Positions 46,101-59,390 are shown, counted from the first letter of the stretch. The stretch: 61,385 bases of DNA from Saccoglossus kowalevskii (GCF_000003605.2 NW_003155740.1:603002-664386), one strand, 5' to 3'. Notes: a model not told the origin generated them from the letters alone. Translations and numbers: made by a program.

Positions 46101-49100
46101 TTTATAAATATTGAATTGTCTTTGAATGTACTCATTGCATTGGTATAGGCGTGAAGACTCACTTTTATTGCCCGATTTCAATGCAACAACCATTGATCAA
46201 CAATCCCTGCGGATCCAGTAGTTACAACAATGATCCATATACCAACATATATACTTAATAGAAACAAACACATCCCGAGATTCCTATGAACAAGTGATAG
46301 AAGTGTATAAATAACAGTATCGTTACCATGACAGCAAGTTTGGCGATATAAAAAGGAATCACCACAAACAAATGATTTTTTTTTCTATTTAGGTATTTTA
46401 TGGAAGCTACCATGAAATGCATTACGCTTGTGAATGTTCATTTTTTTTTCATTTCCAATCAATATCGCTAGATTATTATTAAATTCTACAAATTTGAAAA
46501 AAGTAACAATAATCATAATATTGTTAGCAATAATTCTGCACTCTCTGCGCTATAGAATTCTAACTAAGCGTAACAAAGTATAGACTGAAATTGATTACAT
46601 TATAATTATAACATTGATCTATTTTTTTTTTATTTAATTGGTACTGGCAAATTAATATAATCTTATGAAATATGTATCTTCACATTCCAAAGCACGTACA
46701 CCAGCATTATTTTAAAACAATCGAAATAATAGTGCTGCAAACAAACTACTTATGAATTCCCAAAGCACGTAAATCACACGCAGTGACAGGAGTAATCTTC
46801 TGGGATTATATCTGCATTGATTGGAAAAGAAATATAAAGAATAATTTAGGTCGTGACAGGTTAAAACGGTAATAGCTGGAACGTTTTCTACATTTACTCG
46901 AAACAAAGCATTTCCCATGTTAGCCTAATTACTACGTGATGCCGACAGCGTGTTAGTTTCATAGATTCTAAGAACACATTGAATATTAATTTGTAAATAA
47001 AATATTGAAATGTTTGTTGGCTAAAAAAATGTTAGACACGCTATGCAGATTAGGCCAATGACCTTAATGTCAACGCACATCAAAATGAGGAAATAATGAG
47101 CATGTTGAGTACAAAATAATGTGAATATTTGCGTGGACATTGAGGCTCATAAAATGCTACAAAGATAACATTTTGAAGGCCAACTTTTATTAGCTTTCGA
47201 AAATATACAATGTATGACTTTTTTATTTCCAAACGTTGATTCAAACCTGTAGCAATGGGTAATTACACTTCGTAGACAAATGCATAAAATGTTTCCCACA
47301 ATTCGGGTTAGATGTAATCATAAGAACATACATACACATACTGAATGTTTAATAACATATGATAATTTTGCCTGTATTACATAACAATAACATTTTTAGA
47401 ATTATTGTTTTATATAGAGCTGTCGATATTTTTTCCAGTGATTATATTGTAAAAAAAAATATTGGTGATTTTGATATTTGCTTTAATTTAATGAATCTTT
47501 TTGTGATATTAGCATTTCATAGAAAACTGCAAAACTGAAGTTATTGAATTAAATATTCAACACTTATCCTGCCAGTCCCATGAACTTTTAAATTGACTTG
47601 ACCAAATAAGTGTTAAGACGGCGAGTCAAGGTGACATTCACAAGACAGTCATATCAAATGCACTTAAATTGCAAATTCTGAAAATTAAACGGTTTGATCA
47701 ATTAGCATTAAAGACATTACATTACAAATTATATAAATGTGGTATGCAGTTCATCACCAAATTGACATGGAACATCAGGATGACTTGATCGATTCACCAC
47801 GAAAGGTCCAATAATTACAAGTTTTGTTTTGGAGGACACATTGTGTTTTTATTTATATTCAGTAATCTATTTATCAATTGTTTGATGCTTCATTTTCGCT
47901 ATATATACATCTTAGATCATTCATATAGCTTTATTAGACAATGAGTGTTTGGATTTTCACTTTTGAAGAGTGTTCCAATGAACATTGATTCACAAATGTT
48001 CACTTTTATTAAAAATACATGTGACTCACACAGCAGAATTCTGTTTCCTTTTCCACAAAATTCATAACATTAAATATTTCACCCAATAATTTCTTGTACC
48101 CAGTGCTCTTAGAAAGAAGCTTGAAGGTGAGCAACACAGACATTCTGGTTAAAACTTTGGCCTGTAATTGTTAAATGTGTGTTAATATTTTTACTTTCAT
48201 GTACAAGAAGATGCCTTTAAAGTCGTGTTTAGACAAAATGAATGCATGTATTCTGCATTACAATTATCAGTTATAATACAATAAAAAACACCACTTTTTT
48301 ATAGAACCAAAAATCATTCAAATTTAGTGCTGTTTAGTGTTTTAAAACCACATATTTTAGATCAATTTAAGAAGGGTTATTTTTAAGTTGCAAGAATTAA
48401 ATTCCTGTTGGTCTTTCAAGTGATGCTTTATCTTATTCCATTGTAGATATTACAAATTCCCCAAAATAAATGTCACTTCAGTTATAAACAACTACTGCCT
48501 TTAAAAAGATTAAGTTGTATTCAATTGATAACAAGGATTGAATAAAAACAGTGATGACACCTAGGTCAAATCAGTGAAATTAAATAAATTATATTTTCCA
48601 AATTAATACATTTTATTCATGCATAGGAAAAACAATTAACATTTCAGTCCCACCAACGCATTGACAAAAGGATTATTTAATCAGTTTCCATGGCAACACT
48701 TGTCTAAGCAGCTTCATGTGGACGAGTGTTAAAGTAGAATGCCCAATATTATCCCATCAAATAGGATTGATTCATAGAGAAGATGATGGCATACAAATCC
48801 AGCATTATCTCATCACCTACATCTTTTGTTGAAGGATCAAAAGTTGATGAAAGTTTCAAATCACATTAATACCTTCAGATTACAGATGTCAAGGTTGGAA
48901 GGAACAAGCGATATGAATGGTTTATGTTTGGAATAATATCCATCTCTCATTGGTATGTATAATGCAATATAAAAATTCTCCAGGGGAACCAAGTTTGTTT
49001 TTTCACTCTAATTTTATTGGAGCTCTTGGGGCTAAACCACAAGTGTATACATTCTAACTCAAATAGTTGGCAAGGAGGAATGACTTCTATTAAAAATTAA

Positions 49101-50033
49101 GCTGGAGGACTGTTTTTTGGTAAATATATTCACATATACCGGTAGCTTATTATTGTTTTATTAATTTTTTTTCAATCCTATGACATAATGCAGTAATTTA
49201 ATTATCATCCATGACAATCCCTCAGCCTACCCTTAAGTTTTTAATTGGGTAAACATTTTGTAATACATACATGTTCAATTAAATGTGTGCTTTTCAACAA
49301 GATTTTTGTTTTTAATTGCTTGATAAACCATTTTCAAAAATTTTCTCCAGCAGCCTCATCTTAAAGTTGCACATTGAGAGCATACATAGTCTTGGAACTA
49401 TTATGTGATAATAGTCTGAATATGAGCGCATTGCAGTAAAAAACATTTTTTCTGTTTGTTTTAATTACTGTAGCACATCTTAAAACACTATTTGAAAGAG
49501 ACAGCAAAGGGAATACAAACGCATAATAAAATAGCAGAAATGATCACCAGCATTTGAATGAATTGAAATTTGAAGGTTTACTGTATATTTCCAAAAATTC
49601 TCTCACATTCAGACCATCAAATATTCCACATATTAGCCCCATGTAATAATAATGCTTTATGAATGATTACAAAGTGAAACTTTGATGCAGAGTCCGAATA
49701 AAAAGGCAAACAATACCAGTTATTTTTTTATAAACAGGTAGAGAAGGTAAATAAAATGTTCTATACACTGACAGGGTTAAATGTCATTTTCCATTTAATG
49801 AAAGTCGATACAAGTGAAAATACCAGTCTCTAAGCAATCTGTAATCTTAGCAAAGTGACCATACGGGTTGTGATACACATATACAAAATAAAACTGTTTG
49901 ACGGGCAACTGACATCTTGTCTCCCGGAAGACCAAATCCCAAATGAATTTAATACGAAAACCATCAACTTCACCAAATCCATTGTTAACTTTGAGTGCAT
50001 CACTATACATCCCAAGATATATGTAAATTATGC

Positions 50034-50228
50034 TTATTTTTTTCGATAAAATGTTGATTTGGCAAGTCCTTCAGCATCTTCAGGTTTTATTGTGAAAAAC
50101 ACTTCATCTGTAGTATCCATCTTGTACGAAGTGTCTTTTGATTGTTCACGTCTTTGATCAAGTACAGCTTTAGATTGAATTCGGTTTTGGTACCGTAGAG
50201 ATGCTTCTCGCTTCAAGTCTCGCCGTTG
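50034..50228 (-). CDS. BRIX1: BRX1 exon 8: C-terminus and stop
   Basis: After ttgcag the exon encodes QRRDLKREASLRYQNRIQSK, a basic stretch, then TDEVFFTIKPEDAEGLAKS and TFYRKK with TAA. It matches the basic C-terminal region that follows the Brix domain in BRX1 (RY..R...K......RR...DVF.T). It is shorter than the human tail, which continues with a Lys/Arg-rich segment. No canonical polyadenylation signal lies within the first 800 nt downstream. Confidence 0.88.
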   Translation of the reverse strand, partial: QRRDLKREASLRYQNRIQSKAVLDQRREQSKDTSYKMDTTDEVFFTIKPEDAEGLAKSTFYRKK

Positions 50229-50503
50229 CTGCAAATAAGAAGAGACATTTGAACTATGATGGCAAGGGTCAGGCACTTTTCAACAATCCATATCTCAAAC
50301 TGAGCTGAAATATCATAGGAATAATAAGCACAGAATTTGTTCATATTCAAAATTGATTGCATTTCCATTTCCAAAAAAAAATAAACAAGCCATGCATGGC
50401 ACAGTCCCTGTTAGTTATCAAATCTAAGTTATATAGTTTTGTTTATAGTAACATAGTACAAGTACTTGTTCATATTGAGATATATTGCTCTGGAGCAGCA
50501 TTA

Positions 50504-50957
50504 ATTAAAACAAAATGGCCACCCGTCGGCCATTTTGAATCGGAATGTCAAACCAATACGTCTGTATATCTATGACATGATGTATAATGAGTCAAAGCAT
50601 GTCAAAGATATAGCACTAAAACCCCATTCATTAAAACAAAATGGCTGCTAGTTGTTCATTTTTAATCCGATCTGAAAAAAAAATGATGTTCATCAGGAAC
50701 CCTCATTGTATGTACCAACGAATTCCATCCATACACGACCAAGATCCGGAAAACCAGAAATGCTTGATTTTTAATGATTTTTTTAGCACAAAAATGACCA
50801 CAATTGGGTCATTTTGAATTGTACTGTCAAACCAATATATGTGTATATCTATGACATGATGTATAATGAATATTTAAAATTTGAACATACAGTTGTAATC
50901 AGACAAAGCATCTCAGAGAATTGGCATTAGAACCACATTCATTAAAACAAAATGGCC
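50504..50957. repeat. Diverged direct repeats with ATTAAAACAAAATGGC
   Basis: ATTAAAACAAAATGGC occurs at 50504, 50630 and 50941. A longer pair, CATTTTGAAT..TGTCAAACCAATA followed by TGTATATCTATGACATGATG, occurs at about 50531-50590 and 50810-50870. At 50508-50536 AAAATGGCC and GGCCATTTT form a perfect inverted repeat. It is probably an old mobile element that duplicated in place. Confidence 0.65.
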
Positions 50958-51769
50958 GCCAGTCAGACAACGTACGAACGGGGACTAAAGACATTTGTCG
51001 TGAGAAAAAAATTTCCTGGGTTTCATCTAAACACATCTTCACAGGCTTTTTCTGGTGAGTAAAATGAAGACAAATCAACACACATTACATAATTATTTAA
51101 TCTAAAATCAAAAATATTTGCCAAAAAAAAAAGATTTCATGATATCTTCACAGAATAAAAACAAATCTGACAGAACTGCATATCAAGTATCAAAGCAATT
51201 TAGATTGTAGTTTACAAGAAGTTGAAAATAGAAACAATGCTGAACAATCACCTAGTATATAAACCACTCTGCTATCATTTTTGTTGACAATTGAGCTAAA
51301 AACTATTTTATATCAGACCTCAAATTATACTTGTACCCAAATGTAAAAAACAGTTAGAGGGTTAAAGGTGAACCACCCAAAAACAACAAAAATAAATTTT
51401 GGATCCATTACATATAGAATGTATTAGTGGACATCGATCCACAGCTGTAATAATTCTCCCTGCAATGTACATAGAGAGTATGTGTTTGATTTCATTCATG
51501 AAAAGCCGATATAAAGAAGACAAAGTGTTGTATGTCATCCTATACTTTGCCAACTGAGATGAATAATTCAAGTAAAATTAGCAGCATAAGAAAAAGATAG
51601 ACCATTCTATATATCAAGGGTTAGGTGTAATTTAATAGAGATTAGTATAAAGTGCAAATATCAAATCAAGCTAATAAAAGTTGGAAGGATATCCAATTAC
51701 TACAATCAGATTATTTGTTTAAAAAAAAGCATTTTCATCAAGTTGACGAAGATACTTAATAAACAGTCC

Positions 51770-52145
51770 ATTGATATGCCACTCAAACTATCTATTTCTT
51801 AATTGACATACCAGTAACCCTTTCAGTTCATGAATGGTAACCCACACTACGTATTGTTAGTTTTACCACACCATATAATACTAGTTGAGTTACCACACTA
51901 CCAATAACTAGTTTATTTGAAAGACCACGCATTACTATTTACATGTACCCACAAAACCTATTATTAGTTTACCTACTCAAACTATTTATTACTCGTTGAC
52001 ATACTCATACAATCTACCAGCATCACTAGTTGATTTGACCACAGCACCTATCACTGATTGACTTTCACACACAACATATTATATTAGTTGATTAAAAAAA
52101 CACTACCAAATACCCACACCACCTATAACTACAAATGTAGTTACT
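51770..52145. repeat. Degenerate minisatellite, unit about 28-35 bp
   Basis: About ten imperfect units share the form ACCACACNACCTATTACTAG followed by TTGATTT. Examples are ACCACACCATATAATACTAG, ACCACACTACCAATAACTAG and ACCACAGCACCTATCACTGA. Unit length varies. It lies in the last BRX1 intron close to exon 7. Confidence 0.75.
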
Positions 52146-52194
52146 TGCCCAGATTATCTATTGACAACTAAAACTAGTATCTACAATGTCTTAC

Positions 52195-52323
52195 CTCATT
52201 AGGTGATTTATAGTGAGGATTTTCATACAAAGTTGGACCAATAAAACTACCACCAAATATTTTAATAAGATTGAGTACAAATCTTGGTCCAACCTCAGCT
52301 AGTGAACCATCTTCTTCTACAAT
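52195..52323 (-). CDS. BRIX1: BRX1 exon 7: end of Brix domain
   Basis: A 129-nt exon, phase 0-0, with tttcag acceptor and gtaaga donor. It encodes IVEEDGSLAEVGPRFVLNL, then IKIFGGSFIGPTLYENPHY and KSPNE. GPRF.L.L.KIF.GSFGGPTLYENP is the conserved C-terminal part of the Brix domain in BRX1. The second Gly of GSFGG is Ile here. Confidence 0.95.
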
Positions 52324-54818
52324 CTGAAAGATAATAATGAACATAATCATTCAGTGTTCTGCTCAGTGTGACTTGTCGATATTTAATATTTAATTAATTT
52401 AACTTTTACTTTAAATATTTCAATCAAAAATGTTTGATAAAAAAAATGGATGCACTTTTTTCGGAATTGTCCTAATCTGTATCTTGAGATTTTTTTTTTA
52501 TCTGCTTTCTTTGTAATGGAACAGTGGTAAATCACATTTATAGGGAGAATACTGCATTTAATCCTCGGATTGTTGACAAAACTTTGTATCAGATTTTCAA
52601 TTTATGAACGAGTCATGAAGTCAAAAACATCAAATAAGCTTAATACACTTGAGTGCAGATTAATCTAACAAATTTCAAAGTTCATCAGATGAGATTAAAA
52701 ACACATTAAACCCAAGGTCACAGTGTGCTCAGGTTTTGAACAACAGTGTCAATTTCCATTTTCCTGTCAACTTTTCAGTTTGGATCAAATGGTAGTTAAG
52801 TATGTGATCGTTATGTTGATATTGACAAAAAAACTTGTGATATTTCACTTGTTTTAGCTAAAGAACAGACACTCAAAAAGAGAAGTGAGCAAGATGATGC
52901 TACAGTTTTGGGTGATTCCATTTCACATTTTCTACCTTATATATATATATATTTTTTATATCATTTCAGTGAATTTAATTGTATAATATTTTACAGTTAT
53001 TCCAACATTAAATAACTGCAATATCATATTCTGAATACTCAGTAGTGAATTCTAACATGCTATATTCAGGGTTTTTTCAACAACAAAAAATGCAAGAGGT
53101 AGCACTGCAATTCAGCGGAGCTACCAAGCTGGGGAGATAGGGTTCTCCATACCAGGGTGTGGGGTTTTTGATAATTCTAAGTTAAAATGGAGCATTCTAT
53201 GGCTTCCTTGGGGCCAAAATTACTATCAGACTAGTTACAGTTGAATACTGTGGCTACATGTGATCATTTTCATAAAGTTTATATTATTAAATTAAAGTCT
53301 ATATTCAAAAGATACTGATTTAGTGTTTTTCTATCCATATTCTGGGGCCTAACTCAGAATACAACAACCCATAATGGGAATGCCTGAGAATGCATTGAAC
53401 TCCATTCAACCATGGCTTGCATAAATTAAACGCATGTCTTGTCCCCATTCACAATAATCTATTCAAGGCACTAAACACTGGTATAATCTAATATTATTTC
53501 TTTCCTTGGCAATTTTGAAATCATAATTACTCCAATTTTGGCAATTGAAATTAGTCTAATATATTCTGTGCAGCATTTTCATTAAAAAAAAATAACATTT
53601 AATAATTTCAAAGAATTGTTTAAATGAATAAAACATCTATGTTTGCAAGGACAGGTCATCAGCAGTCACTGATGATCCCACTCCAAATCATGAATAAATT
53701 AAATAGATCGTGAGATAGAACTATTAACATCATTATTTGTGTACATTTCAATGTTTTCAGAAAGTCAATAACCTGAACTATATTATGTTTATCATGATGC
53801 ATTAAGTTAATTAGTCCAGCTGATGTAGATAAATCATGCCTGATGTTAAAGTCATTAATCAGATAAAATTTTAAATAATATATTATGGAATCAGACATGC
53901 CCATCCCACTCATTAACTGCATACAATTGTATCTGTCACTAATGAATTAAATTTAAAATCAACATACTGAACCAAAACATGAATGGCATAAAGCATAACA
54001 CATACAGTGCAAAAATGAAATCCGAAGATGACAGATGTGGACTTGGACTTTGATGGTTTTGACTTTGATGAAGATGGCAATGAACGTACAAATAGAGATC
54101 TGAGAAGTTTTTTTTTCAAACAACTATAAACATTTGTAATTTTTACTGTGTAAATTTGTAAATTATTATTGATCTTGTATGACTGTTGATCTAGTATTTG
54201 TCAAAACCAGAAATAATTTTATCCCTGACATTTCAGTTCAATCTGAGTTCATTTCGCACGTATTGTGCGCATTTGGCGGCAGGCAAATCCTAATTCAAAT
54301 GATTCCTAACTGATGATTTTTATTATTACTGGTTAATTTCTCACATTATAAGCAATACATTATTTTTGTTATACTTCTACTGTTGCATATTGTTCACTTA
54401 TTTTCAGTACATGTTTTCATTTGCCATTTCAGTCTCCCGCAGTTCAATCTGCATGTTGTCAATTTTTATGAATTTTCACTTTTTTTGAAGGGGGATTTTC
54501 TGGCATAGACACATCCCTATTTTTTGGCAATTTCCCATCTTCATGACCCTAGGCTCATACCCGGATAAATACGGTATATTCACTAGATTTTATTTTCACT
54601 GAGTCATAATTTCTGCGAAAATAGCGGAAATAATAAAAGTATTTTACAGTACTCAAATTCTGTTTTATTTATTTTTTTGCTGATGAAATATGATATAGAA
54701 TAAGGATGTGATCAATGTAGAAAAGCATGGAGCAATATTGATAATCTAAAAACAGTTTCTCACAATACCATTTGCTACCCTTATCAGTAACCCAAACATA
54801 TCGCCCATCATGCCTTAC
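52324..54818. other. BRX1 intron 6
   Basis: A 2.5-kb AT-rich intron with very few CpG dinucleotides. No coding exon or clear element was found. A run near 53.09-53.17 kb (AGAGGTAGCACTGC..CCAGGGTGTGGGG) looks repeat-derived but could not be placed. Confidence 0.5.
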
Positions 54819-54920
54819 CTGATAATTCCTGAACCATATTCTATTGTCGCCAACAGAAAAGGTATAAACGTGGTCAACGAATGGTTGACTTTTAGGATGA
54901 TGGTATGGCGTACTGAAAAT
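54819..54920 (-). CDS. BRIX1: BRX1 exon 6: Brix core
   Basis: A 102-nt exon, phase 0-0, with tttgcag acceptor and gtaagg donor. It encodes IFSTPYHHPKSQPFVDHVY, then TFSVGDNRIWFRNYQ. The strings STP..HPKSQPF.DHV.TF and DNRIWFRN.Q are signatures of BRX1 among Brix-domain proteins. Confidence 0.96.
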
Positions 54921-56972
54921 CTGCAAAATATAATACATATGAAATTAAAATGATGCAACTAATCAAGTTGGGATCAAGACCTGCAGCCAATGTGAAATTA
55001 AGTCCAAGATTAGCAAAGAAATTATGAAAAAATACATTAAAATATGCAAAATTTTGGAGGAAAAATTATAGCATCCAAAAGATCAACAGTATTACATTGT
55101 ATAACAATTAACCAAATACTAATTGTATTTTTTTTAGATAAATTTCCATAACATTGTAATGAACGGTATTCATAACACATAACATTGTGTGGACACTCAA
55201 CACTGATATTAGTAAATTAGGTAAACACTAAAAAGAATAAATAAATTATTGATCAACGACAATGATTTTAAAAATTACTAGTTTTTATAAAAAGGCAAAG
55301 CTAGTTGAAAGCCAATTTGGAAATTAAGCTTCAACTGTATATAATGCTATGACCCACATTAAACAGTGTGATGAATGGGATGCTGTAATGAAAGTGTAAT
55401 GAAAGTTTTTGTGCAATCAAATTTATAAAATTTTGAATTGAATACATTCAAATGGATTGAATTCACACATAAGGTAAAACAATAACACAGCAAATAGTAT
55501 TAATTTTACCGTAAAGAGGAATAGAATTATGATAAAGTGAGTAGCCTCATTTTTTAATTTTTTGAGCAGGCGTATTAGTCTTGAATGATGTTTCAGTTTT
55601 TTTCTTATGCGAGTGACTATGCCAGCTCTAGCTATAACTCCACCTTCAAAGCACACCAACTTTATTGCCAGCCGCTCTACCTCAATTCAATTTCCTAGCA
55701 ACCCCTCACTAAAGTCAGTTTCCTAGGTTTCTCAGCAATTTTTCTCTAAATCTGCCAACTCTATTCCTTAGCACCCCTACACAGCTGCCAACTCTATTTC
55801 TAATAGGCTCCAATAATTTCAGAATAGACTTTGGTGTGAAATAAAATAGAAATTTTACTCCAAGAAAACGATTTCTTTCACTTTATAAAACTATTGATCA
55901 GTACAATAATTACGGTATATTTTTTAAATTAACTTAAGGTAAGATGCAGTTTACTTGACAGGTATTTTAATTAGTTAATTAGGAAACCAAGATGACCTCC
56001 CTTGTCCACAAAACTATATATTTTCGGAAAGCTTATTGTATGAAATTTTGTTAGTATTTTTTTTTATGGACACTGTAGTTTGAAATATGCACAAAAAAGT
56101 GCTTTTTTGGTCAAAGTGATTTAAAAAAATTAGCTTCTAAACCATGCTTCTGTTTCCTGTCAAAATTGGTTTATGGGTACATCTGTTTACTATGAAGAAA
56201 GTGCTGTCTTAAAAACTGTCTACCAGTTGCCAATTTTGCAGAGCAGCAGCTCAAATTTCACTACTTCAAGTTTATGCATAAATTAACACCAAGGCTAGTT
56301 GTCTGTACGATTGTTGTAACACTGTTCAACAAAAAACAATGCCCAGATAGCGTTTTGAAGACAAATACACTGTCAATCATTTGTGAAAATTTCAAAACAA
56401 AAGGTCAAATCGTCTAGGAGCTATTTTTTTTTAAAGTTCTGGGATGTGCACAAAAAAGAAGCTGAGATAATGGCTAGTTTGCATAACAATTCACTCAGTA
56501 AGAAGTTTGCTAATGCTCATAATTAAAATGTCTGTAACAGTTCCAAATTCAAATGTATTATCGTTTTGTTAAAAGTTAAATATAGTGCATAATATGGAGA
56601 TCCGGTCATTTCTTTTTTTCACCATGTTTCTTTTTGATTATTTATGTACAGCCTTGCTAAATCTTGCTAAGCATTCAAGAGAGAATGTTTGCACCTGTTT
56701 TCTATATTTTAAAAACGTTTTTTTGAGTATTTTCCACTATTCACAATTCTACAAAATTTTAACAGTCTATATATAGCCAAGACTGTTTGGATAATAAAAA
56801 GCAAAAAAAAAAATTTCACTCCCAAGTGCCCATGAACCTGCATCTCTACCTTAAGCATTGGAACATAATTATACTGAACATATATGGAAGGAAACTTTGT
56901 AGCCATAAATTCTTGTTATAAATTCTGCCCTCTAGTGGCAATAAAAGTCAAAACTTTCTTTTTTCTGCTTAC
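54921..56972. other. BRX1 intron 5
   Basis: A 2-kb intron. At about 55650-55805 it holds a degenerate tandem repeat with units like GCCAACTCTATTTCCTAGCA followed by CCCCTACACA. No exon was found elsewhere in it. Confidence 0.5.
55650..55805. repeat. Degenerate tandem repeat
   Basis: Four to five diverged units of about 30-40 bp contain CCAACT(C/T)TATT and CCTAGCA(A)CCCCT. It may be of satellite origin. Confidence 0.45.
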
Positions 56973-57097
56973 CTGAGTGAAGACTTCTTTGAGTAAGGCG
57001 TAGTGGGGCTCGCCACCAAAAGACGAATCAAACGACAGAATTGGTCGAGATCCTTTCAAACAATTGCCAGTCATTTTAAGTTCATCCATAGTATGTA
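56973..57097 (-). CDS. BRIX1: BRX1 exon 5: Brix core
   Basis: A 125-nt exon, phase 1 to 0, with ttaacag acceptor and gtaagc donor. It encodes LHTMDELKMTGNCLKGSRP, then ILSFDSSFGGEPHYALLKE and VFTQ. ELKMTGNCLKGSRP.LSFD..F...PHYALLKE is diagnostic for BRX1. Confidence 0.97.
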
Positions 57098-57234
57098 CTG
57101 TTAAAAAGAAAATGTGATGAGTTGATATGATGTGAACACAATCCCTCAAATCATTTTGAGTATTAATGGATATCATGTGTAGACAATGTTTGTGTCTCAA
57201 ATTATAATATTTTAATTGAAGCATCTATCTATCT

Positions 57235-57700
57235 AGTGGCACATAGGGCATCCAGAAAATGTCTCCATTCTGTCTTATGAGCTGCTGCAACACTGGCCTC
57301 TTCCAATGACTTCCATCCAGCCTTGTTTCTTTCCTTCTCAACAATGTGTCACCAAGTTTTTTTGGATCTACCCCATTCCCTTTTGTGACCCATGTTAATG
57401 CTGTGTTACATATACTTGTAGAATCCTGTCTCAAGGTGTGCCCAATAAATTTCCATCTCCTCTTCATTAATATAGTGCTCAGATTTTCTATTCTCTATAT
57501 TGGTCAGTAGTTCATTCCTAACATGGTCCTGCCATTTTACTTTCAATATCCTCCTTAAACACTTTGTTTTCAAAGTATTAAGTTTTATTTCGTCACCTTT
57601 TGCGATCTTTCAAGTTTCAGACCCATATAACAGCACTGACAACACCAATGATTTGTACAATTTGAGTTTAGTTGCTCAATTGATTTTGTTACTGAGAGCA
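57235..57700 (-). mobile_element. Non-LTR retrotransposon 3' remnant
   Basis: Minus-strand reading gives, in shifting frames, LYKSLVLSVLLYGSET, then LNTLKTKCLRRILKVKWQDH, RRWKFIGHTLRQDSTSICN and TEWRHFLDALCATR. This is the usual end of the reverse-transcriptase ORF in RTE/Jockey-like LINEs (LLYG.E.W, R.L.I.W.D, RRW.WIGH.LR, W...V.AL). Stops replace conserved residues and at least one frameshift is present, so the copy is dead. It ends in a short GATA/CTAT run near 57225. Confidence 0.75.
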
Positions 57701-58030
57701 TCAATGGTTAGTAATATTAGTGACTGAAATGGTTAGACTGGTACTCAGAATGATATGTGGCATGTGCCACATGGGGAGCAGGATGAGCTCACTCATTTCA
57801 AAATGCATCCATTTATACTACTCTTACTGATCTGCTGTCTTGTAATGCATTTGTTGGTTTGTTGTTTATTTACTGTAAACCATTGCTGGAAATGTTATTA
57901 GGTTTTTATGGAATTTGTGAAAACAAAATTACAAGAAAGTTACTGACACTGTGTCATAGGACCCCACAAAGATTTTCACTGCTACAAAAGTTAGAGATGT
58001 TTAATGTTATATTTGAATATTAATACTTAC

Positions 58031-58080
58031 AATTTTCAATAAGAAATTTTGCGGATGGACCATTCGGTGAATTGGCAATC
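58031..58080 (-). CDS. BRIX1: BRX1 exon 4
   Basis: A 50-nt exon, phase 2 to 1, with ctgcag acceptor and gtaagt donor. It encodes (W)IANSPNGPSAKFLIEN, the conserved NSP.GPSAKFL segment of BRX1. The Trp codon is split across the preceding intron. Confidence 0.95.
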
Positions 58081-59319
58081 CTGCAGAGAAAGGAAATTAA
58101 TTTCAGTATCATTGACTTGACTGAAAACAGCAGTTTTTGGGAGTATTTCACCTCATACTTTTGTAATGGTGTTTTACGTCACCGAATCACACTAGTGTAT
58201 TGATATTTAATCAGTAGTGCCACTTAGGTAGCTCATTATGAATAGACAATCAATTGTAAGTTTCACATGTTTTTGTGTCAAACGTTTTAAATTGCAAACA
58301 ACTACAAATCATTATCAAACAAAGAATAACTGTGCTTGGATTACAGCAAAATATCCCAAAGAATAATGCTGCACGATAGAGCGACTGAAACACAGCTTGC
58401 TCAAAAAATGTTCACAATCCTAGAAACCATGACAGCCAATCAGATTTGTCAGTAAGAGAAGAAATTAAATTCAACAAATACACAGTTACGAGCCTTTTAC
58501 AGATGTTCACTTTTACATAGTACGGACGCCTGGATACATAATCTCCACTAGTTTAAATACAAGCTTGTACAAAGGTGAGCATAATGGAAATTTGAAAAAA
58601 ACTTTTAAATCTCATAGTTTTGTAACTCAAAAATGATTTATTTTTGAGGGCTTTATTTTCTCATCATATGTATCGAGTCAAACTCTGTGAATCTCTGTAT
58701 AATATGATAGAAAATCTCAACGTTTTCAGGACATGTTCAAATATACTTGAGTATGGTTATTACAGTTGCTGTCATATAATCTCTCGAAGTGAAAGTCGAA
58801 ATGAATTCACACAAGAAAACACATGCATTAGGGTGGTGCAAACTATTAAAACTTGAATATCATTTGAAAAAGTCAATGACCATTTATCTCAGCCAATCAT
58901 TACCCTACTAGTAAGTTTGAAAAAAATTACATTTTTTTTTTTTATTTTTTAAAGGGTCATGTTTTACTTTTTCTTCATAGAGCCTGTATTAATTGCATTG
59001 CATCAACATTCAATGAGGTTTGTGACCACCCCCTCCCCCCGTTTCAATGTTTTTGTGAACCAGTATTGATAATCCTTAATTGAGAAATACCAACATTGTC
59101 ATTCATTTTGGTGTTTGCCACAAAACTTTTCACCTCTAAATACTAGGATTTGTTATAGAGTCAGTAACTGCAACATAATTTTATATTTGTTGTTTTGAAC
59201 CATTCAGTGTAGGTACAACAAGGCTTAACCCTATATTCCAACTAACGGTAGCATGCATGTATACCAAACTTCAGTTGTTTAATTACAAATTAACAAACCA
59301 AATTTTCTTTGATACCTAC
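58081..59319. other. BRX1 intron 3
   Basis: A 1.2-kb AT-rich intron with a C-rich run (CCCCTCCCCCCGTT) near 59031. No exon or clear element was recognised. Confidence 0.5.
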
Positions 59320-59390
59320 CACATGTAAAGATCTTTTTTCTTTTTGGCTTCAAAATATATGACTTTATTGCAGTTCTTTATTTCACAGAT
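59320..59390 (-). CDS. BRIX1: BRX1 exon 3
   Basis: A 71-nt exon, phase 0 to 2, with aactag acceptor and gtaggt donor. It encodes ICEIKNCNKVIYFEAKKKKD and LYM. E.KNCNK.IYFE.KK..DLY.W is a BRX1 signature in the N-terminal half of the Brix domain. Confidence 0.96.

Larger units (their letters stand above)
37400..50033. other. Intergenic region between BRX1 and gene A
   Basis: About 12.6 kb without a secure gene. Two weak exon candidates on the minus strand (39144-39317 and 40091-40147) are listed separately. CpG density falls between about 45 and 47.5 kb. A small palindrome CTCTTTATTATATATAAAGAG lies near 42690. Open frames such as plus 42334-42573 and minus 46712-46918 show no domain. Confidence 0.5.
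50229..52194. other. Last intron of BRX1
   Basis: Almost 2 kb, holding a diverged direct repeat (50504-50957) and a degenerate minisatellite (51770-52145). No exon was seen. Confidence 0.6.

Noticed and set aside
54000-54119. Plus-strand acidic frame DVDLDFDGFDFDEDGN
   Set aside because: It comes from a short simple repeat of GACTTTGA type inside a BRX1 intron.
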